The notes under the pieces: generated by a model
Databases searched by the model: none
Told to the model about the DNA's origin: nothing
What the model saw: the letters and a program-made list of their open reading frames with translations, nothing else
From: a virus
Strand: one strand, 5' to 3'
Virus record (IMG/VR): IMGVR_UViG_3300018421_000168
Coordinates: 1-26,380 of that record
DNA: 26,380 bases
Part shown: positions 7,214 through 15,090 of the stretch, piece by piece
How positions within the stretch are numbered: the stretch's first letter is position 1
Layout: the number at the start of each line of letters is the position of its first letter
Position numbers and translations under genes: made by a program

Positions 7214-9964
7214 ATGGATTTTGCCTTTTCGTGGAACAAGGAAGTCAAGAACTATCTTGACCCGAAACTAGGCAAAATCGCCGAAGGTGGTAACTTTGCT
7301 GCGTTCAATAACAACTGGATTCAGGGCGACGACGATATAATCAAGATCGCAGACCTAACATGCCAAGGCTATGGACTCTGCGCGTGGCACTTAGTCAATG
7401 GAAAGAGAGTTCAAGGTGGTACAGGCTGCATCCAAGCAGGTCTGATAATTCTAGATATTGATAACCAGGCAGATGGTAAGGATAAAAATGGCAATAAAGT
7501 ACAACAGCAAGAACTGACAGTAGAAGAAGCTCTAGAGCTAGACCTATGCAAGCGGTATCTAAGTTTTGCATACTATTCTCCTAGTACGTCAGAAACCTGG
7601 CCGCGCTTTAGGTTAGTCTTCGGCTTAGCTAAACCTATTATAGATAAAGACTTCTACCAGTGGTTTACTAGAGAGTTAGCTAAACAAGTTCCTGGCAGTG
7701 ATGTTCGAGCCACGCAGGTCCCAAACCTGTTCTATGGAACATCTGATCCTAATGGTCTTATCTGCGTAACAGACAAATACATACCCGCCGAGAAGATAGA
7801 TGAAGCTTACCAGGCTTTCATAAAGATACCTAAGCAAGAGTCAGGTCAATCAGACCCTGAGGAGGCGATCACCCTGGAGGCCGATCCTGACGGGGTAGAG
7901 CTGACAGGTCTGCTGAGCCGAACGGTCAAAGGGATCCTCGATGGGGAGGCTGTAGACGACCGCTCAACCGCCATGGCGGTGGCATTCAAAGAGATCATCG
8001 GCTGGGCCAACTGGCTGCGAGAGAACAGCGTCCCGGTGGCAACTGCGCCACTTGACGCAGCGAACCAAGTGTTTTACGCTATCTACCAGTACGCCCCGGA
8101 ACTAGACGGAAAATTCAACCGCATCCTAAATAGCATCCAAGATCCCATCAGCCTTAAACCAGCAGTAACCCTGGCAGCAGACGACGGCGACTTAGCTGCG
8201 TGGAAGCGGATCAAGACTCAGAACAATCAGATCTTTAAAGAGTACTGCCCAGAAGAAATCAAAAAAGAACTTAAGGCCAAAAAAGCAGAGCCTAAGAACT
8301 CTGTAATGACTATCGACTTCGATTTCAACTCATCCAAATCAACATCGGTATCAACACCCCCAAAGGAGAAACCTATGGATGCCACGCCGCAATCCCCTTC
8401 CCAGCTCATCCAGATTCAGAACAACAACAGGCAGTTCAGTGAAAACGATATTGCAGACATTATTGTAAACAACTATGGAGAACAGTTCCTCTACGACTCA
8501 AGCCTCGATGAGTTCTTTACATACGACGAAAACGATGGCGTCTGGTTCCTGAACGACGAGCAGCACATCAAACGCAGGATCGTAAAAACCCTAGATACAT
8601 TCGTTCAAGCCGGTGTCCTCTCGAAGTACAACTCGGCAACCATCAGCTCCGTTTACCTGATTCTCAAAGCAAAACTCCTCCGTTCTGTAAACGGCGGGCG
8701 CGGGTCGATCTGGCAAACCTCCAGAGGCAAAATCCCGTTCAAAAACGGCGTGCTCGAAGCTCACACACTGGAGTTCGAGGAAGGCAATCAGCGCGAGGGC
8801 TACTTCCAAACCCGGCTGCCATTTGAATACGACCCGAATGCTACGTGCCCAGAGATCCTTAAGTGGCTTGAATGGGCTGTGGGTAAGGATAAGCTGATCA
8901 TCATCCGTGCGTTCTGCCGTGCTGTTCTGATCGGCTACACAACTGGCGAACGTTTCCTGCATCTGATCGGCCCAGGAGGCTCTGGTAAGTCCACGCTGCA
9001 GCAGCTGCTCATCGCCTTGGCCGGCTACACGGGCACACATACCAGCGACCTAGAGACAATCGAAACCAACCGCTTCGAGTGTCACAGCCTGATCGGCAAG
9101 CGGCTATTGCTCCTGACTGACGAGGCGTCATTCAGCAAGCGACTCGACACGCTCAAGAAACTTACATCCTCCAGCGACACTCTTCGCGCTGAGCGTAAAT
9201 ACGGCAAAGAAGTCATCAACTTTAAACCAGAGCTACTGGTATCCATCGCCAGTAACGAACACATCAGCAGCTCCGACATCAGCAGCGGTCTGGAGCGCCG
9301 CCGACTGACGATCGTGATGGATCAGGTTATCGATCCTTCACTACGCCGCAACTTGATCAGTGTGTTCCCCGATCGCATAGAAGGCGAGTTCGTTAAGGAA
9401 CTGCCAGGATTTGCAGCGTGGCTGTTGGCTATGCCGTTCCACGAAATGCGTGATGTTCTCGCTAACCCGGTCAAGCACGTTCCGACCCTCAACGAATCAA
9501 ACCTTGACGCACTGGTGTTCAACAACCCGATCTGTGCGTTCTTGGCTGACTGCTGCCTGTACGCTCCCAATAGCCACGCCTCGCTCGGTGGCGGTGCGTT
9601 CCGTCCGTCGATTGATGAGTCCGAACGTGGTATGTACGTCAAGAACGCATACTCTGAAGTGTATGCCTCGTACGTCAACTACTGCAAGTCAAACGGCTAC
9701 AAGCACAGCGCTAAGGCCCGTTTCGTTGACAGGCTTAAAGAAACTGTAAGTAATGTCGTTAAAATTCCTGGCATCAACGTCAAGTACCACGGAGGCAAGC
9801 CAGTCGTTACAGGTCTCCGCCTTAAGCCTTACGACGTGAGTACGGATAGGGCGGCATCGGGTAAGAACCGCTTGCCTTCGCCTATAGACTGGGCCATGGA
9901 TCCCGACTCCTGGGATTCTGCTTTCCAAGAACACGACCCAGCACCGAGCCAATCAAATGCTTAA
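7214..9964 (+). CDS. primase-polymerase / SF3 helicase fusion (D5-like)
   Basis: 916 aa. The N-terminal ~200 residues resemble an archaeo-eukaryotic-type primase: the metal-binding LIILDIDN has D81 and D83, followed by YYSPSTSETWPRFRLVFGL and QVPNLFYG. After a linker, residues about 410-560 look like the D5_N region that precedes phage/poxvirus helicases. The C-terminal helicase core has Walker A GPGGSGKST at 586-594, Walker B LLLLTDEAS with D636-E637, a sensor Asn at N681 (SIASNEH) and an arginine-finger cluster ERRR at 694-697. The protein would unwind DNA as a hexamer and lay down primers at the replication fork. No clear ribosome site precedes the ATG. The stop overlaps the next gene by 8 nt. 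Confidence 0.85.
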   Translation: MDFAFSWNKEVKNYLDPKLGKIAEGGNFAAFNNNWIQGDDDIIKIADLTCQGYGLCAWHLVNGKRVQGGTGCIQAGLIILDIDNQADGKDKNGNKVQQQELTVEEALELDLCKRYLSFAYYSPSTSETWPRFRLVFGLAKPIIDKDFYQWFTRELAKQVPGSDVRATQVPNLFYGTSDPNGLICVTDKYIPAEKIDEAYQAFIKIPKQESGQSDPEEAITLEADPDGVELTGLLSRTVKGILDGEAVDDRSTAMAVAFKEIIGWANWLRENSVPVATAPLDAANQVFYAIYQYAPELDGKFNRILNSIQDPISLKPAVTLAADDGDLAAWKRIKTQNNQIFKEYCPEEIKKELKAKKAEPKNSVMTIDFDFNSSKSTSVSTPPKEKPMDATPQSPSQLIQIQNNNRQFSENDIADIIVNNYGEQFLYDSSLDEFFTYDENDGVWFLNDEQHIKRRIVKTLDTFVQAGVLSKYNSATISSVYLILKAKLLRSVNGGRGSIWQTSRGKIPFKNGVLEAHTLEFEEGNQREGYFQTRLPFEYDPNATCPEILKWLEWAVGKDKLIIIRAFCRAVLIGYTTGERFLHLIGPGGSGKSTLQQLLIALAGYTGTHTSDLETIETNRFECHSLIGKRLLLLTDEASFSKRLDTLKKLTSSSDTLRAERKYGKEVINFKPELLVSIASNEHISSSDISSGLERRRLTIVMDQVIDPSLRRNLISVFPDRIEGEFVKELPGFAAWLLAMPFHEMRDVLANPVKHVPTLNESNLDALVFNNPICAFLADCCLYAPNSHASLGGGAFRPSIDESERGMYVKNAYSEVYASYVNYCKSNGYKHSAKARFVDRLKETVSNVVKIPGINVKYHGGKPVVTGLRLKPYDVSTDRAASGKNRLPSPIDWAMDPDSWDSAFQEHDPAPSQSNA

Positions 9965-10538
9965 AAACTTGTACACAATTATCTTTGGGGTTGGAGCAGC
10001 AGCCAGCACCTTAACAGCTGTCGTTAAGCCTGAACTGCTTTCCATCCCCCTGGCCGCTATGGGAGGCACTCTGGCGGGTGCTTCCCTGATGAATGAACAA
10101 AGGCGCATCGCAGAGTTAAAGATCCGCGAGGCCTCGAAGGTGACCACGGCCTTCCAACAGGCGTACTCAAAGAACAGAGGTATTGTCCAAGCCGAAGAAA
10201 TCTCGATCTTCGGTGAGATCCCGATTGAAAAAGCTGTTGCTTTCCTCGATGCCTTAGCTACAGAAGAGGGCGGGCAGCCAATCGAAGCAGGCCCAGGCAA
10301 AACATACGCCTTCCCCCACCCTGAGAACGCCCTGCAAACTCTGAACGAAAACGCAAAGAACTGGGCTAACGCTCAGCTGCAGCAGCTGCAAGCGGAAAAC
10401 AATAGTCTGCGGCAGATGGTAGCAACACTCCAACGGCCGGCGACGAACCCGGTAGCTGCTGGGATCGCCCAGGCACGCGGACTCCAAAAACAACAAAAAC
10501 AAGAAGCTGAACAGAACCCTTGGAATGAACTACTCTGA
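9957..10538 (+). CDS. membrane-anchored coiled-coil protein
   Basis: 193 aa, unrecognised. The first ~48 residues hold two hydrophobic stretches (LYTIIFGVGAAASTLTAVV and LLSIPLAAMGGTLAGASL), probably a membrane hairpin. A central region (residues about 75-115) with alternating helix and strand character could be a small winged-helix-like domain. Residues about 120-165 are Gln/Leu/Ala-rich coiled coil (LQQLQAENNSLRQMVATL). The start overlaps the primase-helicase by 8 nt, so expression is coupled to replication. Membrane tethering of replication factors is one possibility, but nothing proves it. Confidence 0.6.
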   Translation: MLKNLYTIIFGVGAAASTLTAVVKPELLSIPLAAMGGTLAGASLMNEQRRIAELKIREASKVTTAFQQAYSKNRGIVQAEEISIFGEIPIEKAVAFLDALATEEGGQPIEAGPGKTYAFPHPENALQTLNENAKNWANAQLQQLQAENNSLRQMVATLQRPATNPVAAGIAQARGLQKQQKQEAEQNPWNELL

Positions 10539-10558
10539 GCCCAACTGACAAGTAAGAG

Positions 10559-10735
10559 ATGAGCGAGGCTCCTTTTCAAACCGAAGTGCTGGAAGATGGT
10601 TGCGTCAAAGTCTGTTTAACGGAAGACAACATCACTGAATGTTGTATCGTATCCAGCCATCACTTAGTAGACGGTAAGAAGAGGCAGCTTCGAAACGCAA
10701 TAGCTTCCACAGCGGCTAAGGCGTACGAACAATAA
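10559..10735 (+). CDS. 58-aa hypothetical protein
   Basis: Small gene beginning ATGAGCGAGGCT, product MSEAPFQTEVLEDG... ending AYEQ. It has four Cys (residues 15, 19, 28, 29), the last two adjacent, and a central VSSHHLVDGKKR stretch; the spacing is not a recognisable zinc motif. AAGAG lies directly before the start, which is a weak ribosome site. It is the last gene of the plus-strand replication block, 20 nt after the previous stop, and its stop abuts the hairpin that ends the convergent thyX operon. The function is unknown. Confidence 0.5.
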   Translation: MSEAPFQTEVLEDGCVKVCLTEDNITECCIVSSHHLVDGKKRQLRNAIASTAAKAYEQ

Positions 10736-10759
10736 AAAGGGAGGTCTGCAACCCTCCCT
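10734..10759 (-). terminator. rho-independent terminator of the thyX operon
   Basis: Read on the minus strand, AGGGAGG (10759-10753) pairs with CCTCCCT (10744-10738), seven base pairs around an 8-nt loop, and runs into TTTTTATT. It lies about 60 nt beyond the thyX stop. The plus-strand reading has the same stem but no T run after it, so it mainly serves the minus strand. Confidence 0.8.
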
Positions 10760-10816
10760 GAACCTCCATCTTGACCCGAATGCAGTGAACCTCCACTGCG
10801 GCTCCAGGCTAAGGCA

Positions 10817-11542
10817 TCAAACCAGATCGTCAAGGTGCTTCCAGCCGCAAAGCCCCAGGCTGTCACTTTCCGTAGCAGCCTCGATCACAGCGGAAATCGT
10901 TGACGGGATCAGGTCCCTCAGGTTTCGGCCGATCAGCGTTGCGATGTACTTGTGTTCGAGCTGCGTACCTGGGGCGCATCGCAGGCCGACGTAGAAGATC
11001 CAGTTGCGAAGGTTCCCCTGCATGTGCAGGCGGGTCGGCGAACCCATAGGCAGGACGTTACGGGCGCACTCACGAGCCACGCCGTCTGCAATCATCGACT
11101 CGTACAGAGTCGTGGCAGCCTCATACACTTTATAGATATCATCACGATACTTGTTTTCTAAAATAGTATCTGTGTATCGTGTGCTGTTCTGCCTGTTCTT
11201 CTGATCTTGCTCGCGCAGCTCAAAGTCAGCGGGATTTGAAATGTGATCCGAAAGAACCTCTAGTGGGTTGCAGTAGCGCTGACTGGTTTCCTGAAAACAA
11301 AAGGATCGATGCCTAATGATTTGAGCTGAAATGCTGCGAGTCGTAATAATCTCGTAAGAAGCACAAACCTGCTCGAACACACTAACGTGCCCATGCTTGA
11401 TGCAATACTTTAAAAGCCCAATAAACTCGGGCTTATTAGGGTCTTTACAGGAGACGCGAGCATGACGGGCTAAAACCCGCTCAGGGTCTGGCGTAGACCA
11501 GTCAAGACTGACTTTATGCAGACCCGTCAGGGAGCTCGTCAC
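10817..11542 (-). CDS. thyX: flavin-dependent thymidylate synthase ThyX
   Basis: 241 aa. It carries the ThyX signature RHRx7S: R77-H78-R79 and S87 in RHRSFCFQETSQRY. KHGHVSVFE (H50, H52) and a C-terminal NLRNWIFYVGLRCAPGTQLE also match the family's NLR...FLxLRxxxxAQxE segment. The enzyme makes dTMP from dUMP using FAD, NADPH and methylenetetrahydrofolate, and supplies thymidylate for phage replication. The GTG start at 11542 lies inside the 3' end of the preceding 59-codon gene (29-nt overlap). It is the last gene of a long minus-strand operon and is followed by a terminator at 10734-10759. Confidence 0.93.
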   Translation of the reverse strand: MTSSLTGLHKVSLDWSTPDPERVLARHARVSCKDPNKPEFIGLLKYCIKHGHVSVFEQVCASYEIITTRSISAQIIRHRSFCFQETSQRYCNPLEVLSDHISNPADFELREQDQKNRQNSTRYTDTILENKYRDDIYKVYEAATTLYESMIADGVARECARNVLPMGSPTRLHMQGNLRNWIFYVGLRCAPGTQLEHKYIATLIGRNLRDLIPSTISAVIEAATESDSLGLCGWKHLDDLV

Positions 11543-11693
11543 AGGAATAACCCGACTCTTCGGGCAGTATAGAGGCCTCGATGCGGTCTACTAACTGTGG
11601 GAAGGCAGCAGGTAAAGCGCCAGCGAAACGAGAAGCACCACCATAAGGAAGGTCCCTAGGGTCGAACTCAACTTCTGCTCCAGAAAAACGCAT
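11514..11693 (-). CDS. 59-aa hypothetical protein
   Basis: Short frame from the ATG at 11693, product MRFSGAEVEFDPRDLPYGGA..., ending LPDGSA. It starts 1 nt after the stop of the preceding 43-codon gene and ends 29 nt inside thyX, the tight packing expected of a real operon member. It has an acidic C-terminal half (ILPEESGYSCDELPDG) and a central PQLVDRIEASIL helix. I recognise no family. Confidence comes from gap-free tiling between two genes and natural-looking composition. Confidence 0.55.
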   Translation of the reverse strand: MRFSGAEVEFDPRDLPYGGASRFAGALPAAFPQLVDRIEASILPEESGYSCDELPDGSA

Positions 11694-11694
11694 C

Positions 11695-11826
11695 TTAGGT
11701 TCTAGGGAAGGTCTGCTGGTAACGAAGTCTACTGGTTACTTCCATCGGAGTAACGCCACGCAGGTCTCTTGCTGACAGACCAAAACGCTGGCCTGCTAAA
11801 CGAACTGGAAAGTCGTTATCAACCAT
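11695..11826 (-). CDS. 43-aa hypothetical protein
   Basis: Short frame from the ATG at 11826, product MVDNDFPVRLAGQRFGLSAR..., ending QTFPRT. It begins 3 nt after the stop of the 165-aa gene and ends 1 nt before the next start. The stretch FGLSARDLRGVTPMEVTSRLRYQ looks like a short helix-turn-helix or helical hairpin, but it is too small to assign. Together with the next small gene it fills the gap between the 165-aa gene and thyX. Confidence 0.5.
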   Translation of the reverse strand: MVDNDFPVRLAGQRFGLSARDLRGVTPMEVTSRLRYQQTFPRT

Positions 11827-11829
11827 GGT

Positions 11830-12327
11830 TTAAACGGCGGCTTTTTTAGCAGCAGCTAACGAAAGGAGATTGTTCATCATATTATGAGTCTGATAAGGAT
11901 AATCAGCATTAACAGTAGGAGTTCTTAAAAAGTTTTGATTTTGATTTAACGACATAGCCATACGTAAAGTCTCTCTATTTTTAGGCTCTGTCTGACCTAA
12001 GTACATCATCATCTCTTCCTGAGATAAATCGTCAGGAGAGAACATAGGCATCGCCCTGTGATTATACCCAGCTACACCTATAGGTTGAGTAGACTTTTTA
12101 ATGTTGCCTTCGCTGTACTCTACAGGACTTACAGGACGCCTAAAAGATATTCCGTAGTCATTGCGAATCTGAGCGGGTACACGAGTTGCGGAATCAGAGT
12201 CAAAGACTGCAAAGCGCCTTAAATAAACTTGATCCGGGGAGTTAGGTACTAAAACAGCGGGATAATCTCTGAGCGATCCAGTAAGCTCAGCAGAAGCCGT
12301 TAAGTTGGGCTGTGGAAAAACGGCCAT
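11830..12327 (-). CDS. 165-aa hypothetical protein
   Basis: Unrecognised. The N-terminal half is beta-rich (PAVLVPNSPDQVYLRRFAVF) and the middle is Pro/Ser-rich. The C-terminal half is Met/Asn/Gln-rich (FSPDDLSQEEMMMYLGQTEP) and helical, ending LLSLAAAKKAAV. There is no signal peptide or membrane segment. Its ATG shares one base with the stop of the HNH gene (TAATG), so the two are translationally coupled. Small head- or tail-completion proteins often look like this, but I cannot support a specific role. Confidence 0.6.
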   Translation of the reverse strand: MAVFPQPNLTASAELTGSLRDYPAVLVPNSPDQVYLRRFAVFDSDSATRVPAQIRNDYGISFRRPVSPVEYSEGNIKKSTQPIGVAGYNHRAMPMFSPDDLSQEEMMMYLGQTEPKNRETLRMAMSLNQNQNFLRTPTVNADYPYQTHNMMNNLLSLAAAKKAAV

Positions 12328-12554
12328 TAGTGCTTCCCGCGATTCGTACTACGATCTATAACACGTATGTTAGCCGACCCGTTATTCAAAGGGTTGCCGT
12401 CTTTGTGATCCACATCTTTACCGTCACCCTTGCGAACTCGACCGGAACGTTCTAAGTGGCGGCGGGCTTTGTTTCTAGCTGCCCGCCGTTTCTTTTGCTC
12501 AGTGGTTCCGTGGTAAGAGTCGTACTCTTCCCTATAGTCCCTATCGTTTGCCAT
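12327..12554 (-). CDS. HNH endonuclease-like small protein
   Basis: 75 aa. A strongly basic N-terminal half (KKRRAARNKARRHLERSGRV) leads into KGDGKDVDHKDGNPLNNGSANIRV, the DHxDxNPxNN core of a small HNH family common in phages. The His of VDH and the Asn residues are the expected metal-site positions. It has no zinc-binding Cys pairs. In phages such proteins serve as homing endonucleases or packaging-associated nicking enzymes. The first 14 nt of the gene overlap the preceding 76-aa gene, and it is coupled to the 165-aa gene by TAATG. A homing-type role is possible but not shown. Confidence 0.75.
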   Translation of the reverse strand: MANDRDYREEYDSYHGTTEQKKRRAARNKARRHLERSGRVRKGDGKDVDHKDGNPLNNGSANIRVIDRSTNRGKH

Positions 12555-12771
12555 GTAAGAAGTTAACGATAGCGGTAGGGTCCTTCACCGCGAGCCCTCT
12601 AAATATATTAGCGCAATCTTCAGTAAACCTCAACCAAAGTCCGGTATATGTGTGATCAGCAGGCTGATAATAATCGTAGAGGATTTCTAAGAAGTCAGCT
12701 TTAACTTGTTCCTCTTGATAATCCCACTCACGAAGGATCGCCTCGTGATCGAAGTCTGCTGAGGTCACCAT
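12541..12771 (-). CDS. 76-aa hypothetical protein
   Basis: Unrecognised acidic, aromatic-rich protein (FDHEAILREWDYQEEQVKAD, LYDYYQPADHTYTGLWLRF) likely to be mostly helical. Its ATG overlaps the endolysin stop by 7 nt and its 3' end overlaps the HNH gene by 14 nt, so it is embedded in the operon. No motif suggests a function. Being next to the endolysin hints at a lysis accessory role, but the next genes are unrelated to lysis, so this is weak. Confidence 0.55.
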   Translation of the reverse strand: MVTSADFDHEAILREWDYQEEQVKADFLEILYDYYQPADHTYTGLWLRFTEDCANIFRGLAVKDPTAIVNFLHGKR

Positions 12772-14003
12772 TCCAAAGCCTCAATATACCAGCCAGAGTT
12801 AGGGTTCTCTACCAGCCACCGGGGTCCAAGATTCTTTTGGCTGTAACGGAGGTTAGCTCCGTCCTTGCTGCCGTAAGTCCCGTTGACCAGATCGAGCTCC
12901 CCGTACGGGTCGTGGACAACGTAGCCCTGATGGTTTTTCCACGACCCGATGGCGACGATCCAATGGCCGCCCGTAGGGGCGCTCACAGGACCCTTGTGCA
13001 AGATGCCTATAGGGACAGGCTTGCCCTCGTCTAGGAGCTGGTTCACGGTGGCCCAGGAGCCGTCCATGCGGAACTGTGCAGTCACACCGAAGTGCTTAAG
13101 AGCAGCGATTTGTGAAGAAGGCTCCGTAGTATCACCAAATTTAAAGACTACACGCAAGTAGTCATCATCTGTTTGAATGCTATCGGGCTTTAGATACTTC
13201 AGCAGCATTGCACAAGAGCTGCTAAAGCACGTCCTGTAAGGATCTTTATAGTTATCCAGCTGCGAATAATAAGGAACTGGAAGGACACCATCAGCCCCAG
13301 GCTTTTCTGGATTGCTAGGGCTGCTGCCATTATCGTTAATGATTTTGAAATGAGGCGGCCAGAACCACCACGGCGGGTCAGGCTGCCTCTCAAGACGTAC
13401 ACGGTAATGAGTCTCACCAGGAACGATCTCAATCAGCTCCCACTGATGAGCGCTGCCCTTAGGGACAAAAACTTTTTCCTCAGCTTTTAACTCTGAGGAC
13501 TGTTTGGGTTCACGCTTGAGCCAAGTATCCTCAAGCGCATAGATTGAGCTAGCCAAAGCTGGGTTCTTCACAGGACTAAGAAATAGATCTCGCTCAGCCT
13601 CGCGGCGCCGAGTCAAGCCAGGGAGAGGCTTGGAATCAACCTTGTTCCAACGGAGAAACTCAGCGGCCACGGTGGTCCGAGGCGCGTTGTCATTCAAAAG
13701 GCGCAACAACGTCGAACGTCTGAGAGCACCAAAGCCGACGTTATATGTAAAGCTAACTAAAGCATCAAACTCATGTTGATTGATCGGGACAGAAACAATG
13801 TCCCGCAGTTGAGTTTCAATAGTCTCCAGGAAGTTAATCAATCTGCTCTCGGCTTCTGCCTCGGTGATCTTCATCCCGACTTTTACATCGGGTCCAGTCG
13901 ATCCGTAACCAACAGTCGGAACCCCTGCTGGGCAGAGGTAACCAACTAGGCGCAAGCCTTCAAACCTCTTAATGAGGTTGATGCCTTCTTGACTTGTACG
14001 CAT
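12765..14003 (-). CDS. two-domain endolysin: GH24 lysozyme + C39-like peptidase
   Basis: 412 aa. Residues 1 to about 145 are a GH24 (T4-type) lysozyme with FEG (catalytic E15), C24 at the place of T4 Asp20, T30 at the place of Thr26, plus TYNVGFGALRRSTLLRLLN and GLTRRREAE. Residues about 165-210 are a small beta-rich linker (KVFVPKGSAHQWELIEIVPG). Residues about 240-405 look like a C39_2-type papain-fold peptidase with Q248, C259 (YRTCFSSSCAMLL), H347 (GGHWIVAIG) and D365 (VHDPYG). The protein would cut both glycan and peptide bonds of cell-wall peptidoglycan at lysis. It has no signal peptide, so it depends on a holin for export. Its start is 2 nt after the upstream stop. Confidence 0.85.
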   Translation of the reverse strand: MRTSQEGINLIKRFEGLRLVGYLCPAGVPTVGYGSTGPDVKVGMKITEAEAESRLINFLETIETQLRDIVSVPINQHEFDALVSFTYNVGFGALRRSTLLRLLNDNAPRTTVAAEFLRWNKVDSKPLPGLTRRREAERDLFLSPVKNPALASSIYALEDTWLKREPKQSSELKAEEKVFVPKGSAHQWELIEIVPGETHYRVRLERQPDPPWWFWPPHFKIINDNGSSPSNPEKPGADGVLPVPYYSQLDNYKDPYRTCFSSSCAMLLKYLKPDSIQTDDDYLRVVFKFGDTTEPSSQIAALKHFGVTAQFRMDGSWATVNQLLDEGKPVPIGILHKGPVSAPTGGHWIVAIGSWKNHQGYVVHDPYGELDLVNGTYGSKDGANLRYSQKNLGPRWLVENPNSGWYIEALEW

Positions 14004-14005
14004 TA

Positions 14006-14443
14006 TCAGCCGCCGTACAGATCAATCCCGATCTTGTACTCAGAGCTGTTGCGACCCAGGAGCTGAATGTAAGCGTAGTGAGCGCCCGAAGCATTCACCG
14101 TCGTTGTTGTGACGGTGCTGTTACGGGAACTGTACTTAGACGGAGAGGCTTTAAGAACCTCAGTGCCAGCAGCGTTAAGAATGATAACGTCGCCGCAAGA
14201 GTTATGCTCTCTGATGTTGACCTGAAGAATTCCTGTAGCATTGAAAGTAAGTGGATAATAATCAGAAATACCATAGTTACCGTCAGCAACATAGGTGACG
14301 GCATTGGCTGTATCGACCACCACGCCGCTAGCATTAACAGTCCGGCGTTGATCGAAGTGAGTCGAACCCGACCGACGATCAGCAGACTGGATACCACTAG
14401 CTAACGTAGAGTCAAGTTCCGAGTCTTTTGTAAACTGAGACAT
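14006..14443 (-). CDS. PPC-like beta-sandwich virion/secreted protein
   Basis: About 145 aa from the ATG at 14443 (MSQFTKDSELDSTLASG). A longer frame reaches 14569 but would overlap the small basic gene at 14499-14627. The C-terminal ~100 residues have the strand pattern of the bacterial pre-peptidase C-terminal (PPC) domain: YYPLTFNATGILQVNI, then CGDVIILNAAGTEVLKAS, then AHYAYIQLLGRNSSEYKIGI. The domain is usually a beta-sandwich appended to secreted enzymes. Placed directly upstream of the endolysin, it may be a minor virion or wall-binding accessory protein. The PPC call is pattern-based and moderate. Confidence 0.5.
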   Translation of the reverse strand: MSQFTKDSELDSTLASGIQSADRRSGSTHFDQRRTVNASGVVVDTANAVTYVADGNYGISDYYPLTFNATGILQVNIREHNSCGDVIILNAAGTEVLKASPSKYSSRNSTVTTTTVNASGAHYAYIQLLGRNSSEYKIGIDLYGG

Positions 14444-14498
14444 AACTAAGGCCGGACTTTTAGATAATTTTAAATCAAAAGAACGGCCAAAGCGATAA

Positions 14499-14627
14499 TC
14501 AACCTTTCCCCTGTCCGCGATACCGCTTCTTGCCACGGCGGCGGGGACGGGACAGAGTACCGTGCCCAATAGAAGTAGTCTTGGGTTTGGACTCGATCTT
14601 GTTCAAAGCGCCCTTAGGCTTAGCCAT
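14499..14627 (-). CDS. 42-aa very basic protein
   Basis: From the ATG at 14627: MAKPKGALNKIESKPKTTSI, followed by an Arg/Lys/Gly-rich end (RPRRRGKKRYRGQGKG). About 14 of 42 residues are Lys or Arg. It lies just ahead of the PPC-like gene in the minus operon, leaving 55 nt between them. Short Lys/Arg-rich proteins starting MAK or MAKK are common in phages and may condense or bind nucleic acid; no function is established here. It conflicts with the longer possible start of the PPC-like gene, which I therefore reject. Confidence 0.6.
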   Translation of the reverse strand: MAKPKGALNKIESKPKTTSIGHGTLSRPRRRGKKRYRGQGKG

Positions 14628-14720
14628 GGTTCAAAAAGTGAACAGGCAAACTATAGGGCATTATTGACTATTGTGCGTAAAATAAAGCTACAACACTACT
14701 AAAACACTATTAACACCGAA

Positions 14721-15029
14721 TCACGTCTGGTGAATCCATGCTAGTACCCGCAGCTCGCGCTCGGAGGACCAAAAGGTCTGGGAGCGAAACCACTCCATAA
14801 AATCCAGAGATCCTTTCTTCAAGTTACAGCCGGCACACGCTGCAACTAAATTGTTTTTGACGGTCAAACCGCCGTGAGCTTGAGCCAGAACATGATCCAG
14901 AGTTGTTGGTCTGGTGGCTCCGCAATACGCACAACACCCCCACGAGTCGAAGATATCCTTTCGGAACTTACGTTTGGCTTTACTTCTCTGAAGACACTGA
15001 AGCTCGAAAAGAAGTTGCCTCTCGCCCAC
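14721..15029 (-). CDS. HNH endonuclease with zinc-binding Cys pairs
   Basis: 102 aa. A typical compact HNH nuclease: basic N-terminus (LQRSKAKRKFRKDIFDSWG), CAYCG as first Cys pair, LDHVLAQAHGG with the catalytic His, NNLVAACAGCNLKKGS with the second Cys pair and the Asn/Lys region. It is a stand-alone, freely diffusing DNA endonuclease, possibly a homing enzyme. It is the first gene of the minus operon and lies next to the plus-strand island at 15132-16332, where homing-type spread could have helped insertion (inference). A 93-nt gap, in which I see no strong promoter, separates it from the 42-aa basic gene. Confidence 0.85.
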   Translation of the reverse strand: MGERQLLFELQCLQRSKAKRKFRKDIFDSWGCCAYCGATRPTTLDHVLAQAHGGLTVKNNLVAACAGCNLKKGSLDFMEWFRSQTFWSSERELRVLAWIHQT

Positions 15030-15090
15030 TCGGGTTAGTTCGGCTGCCTCCAGTCTACCCCAACTGTCAAAACACTGACTCTCAGATTTG

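Noticed and set aside
8591-9040. 149-codon minus-strand frame
   Set aside because: Antisense to the helicase core with its Walker motif; no ribosome site or motif of its own.
14444-14569. N-terminal extension of the PPC-like gene to 14569
   Set aside because: It would run through the 42-aa basic gene in another frame and adds an Arg/Val/Pro-rich stretch unlike the rest of the protein. The ATG at 14443 is preferred.
14650-14658. ACTATAGGG on the plus strand, like the 3' half of the T7 promoter
   Set aside because: The upstream half of the T7 promoter is absent, no T7-type RNA polymerase is visible, and it points away from the nearby minus-strand genes. Probably chance.
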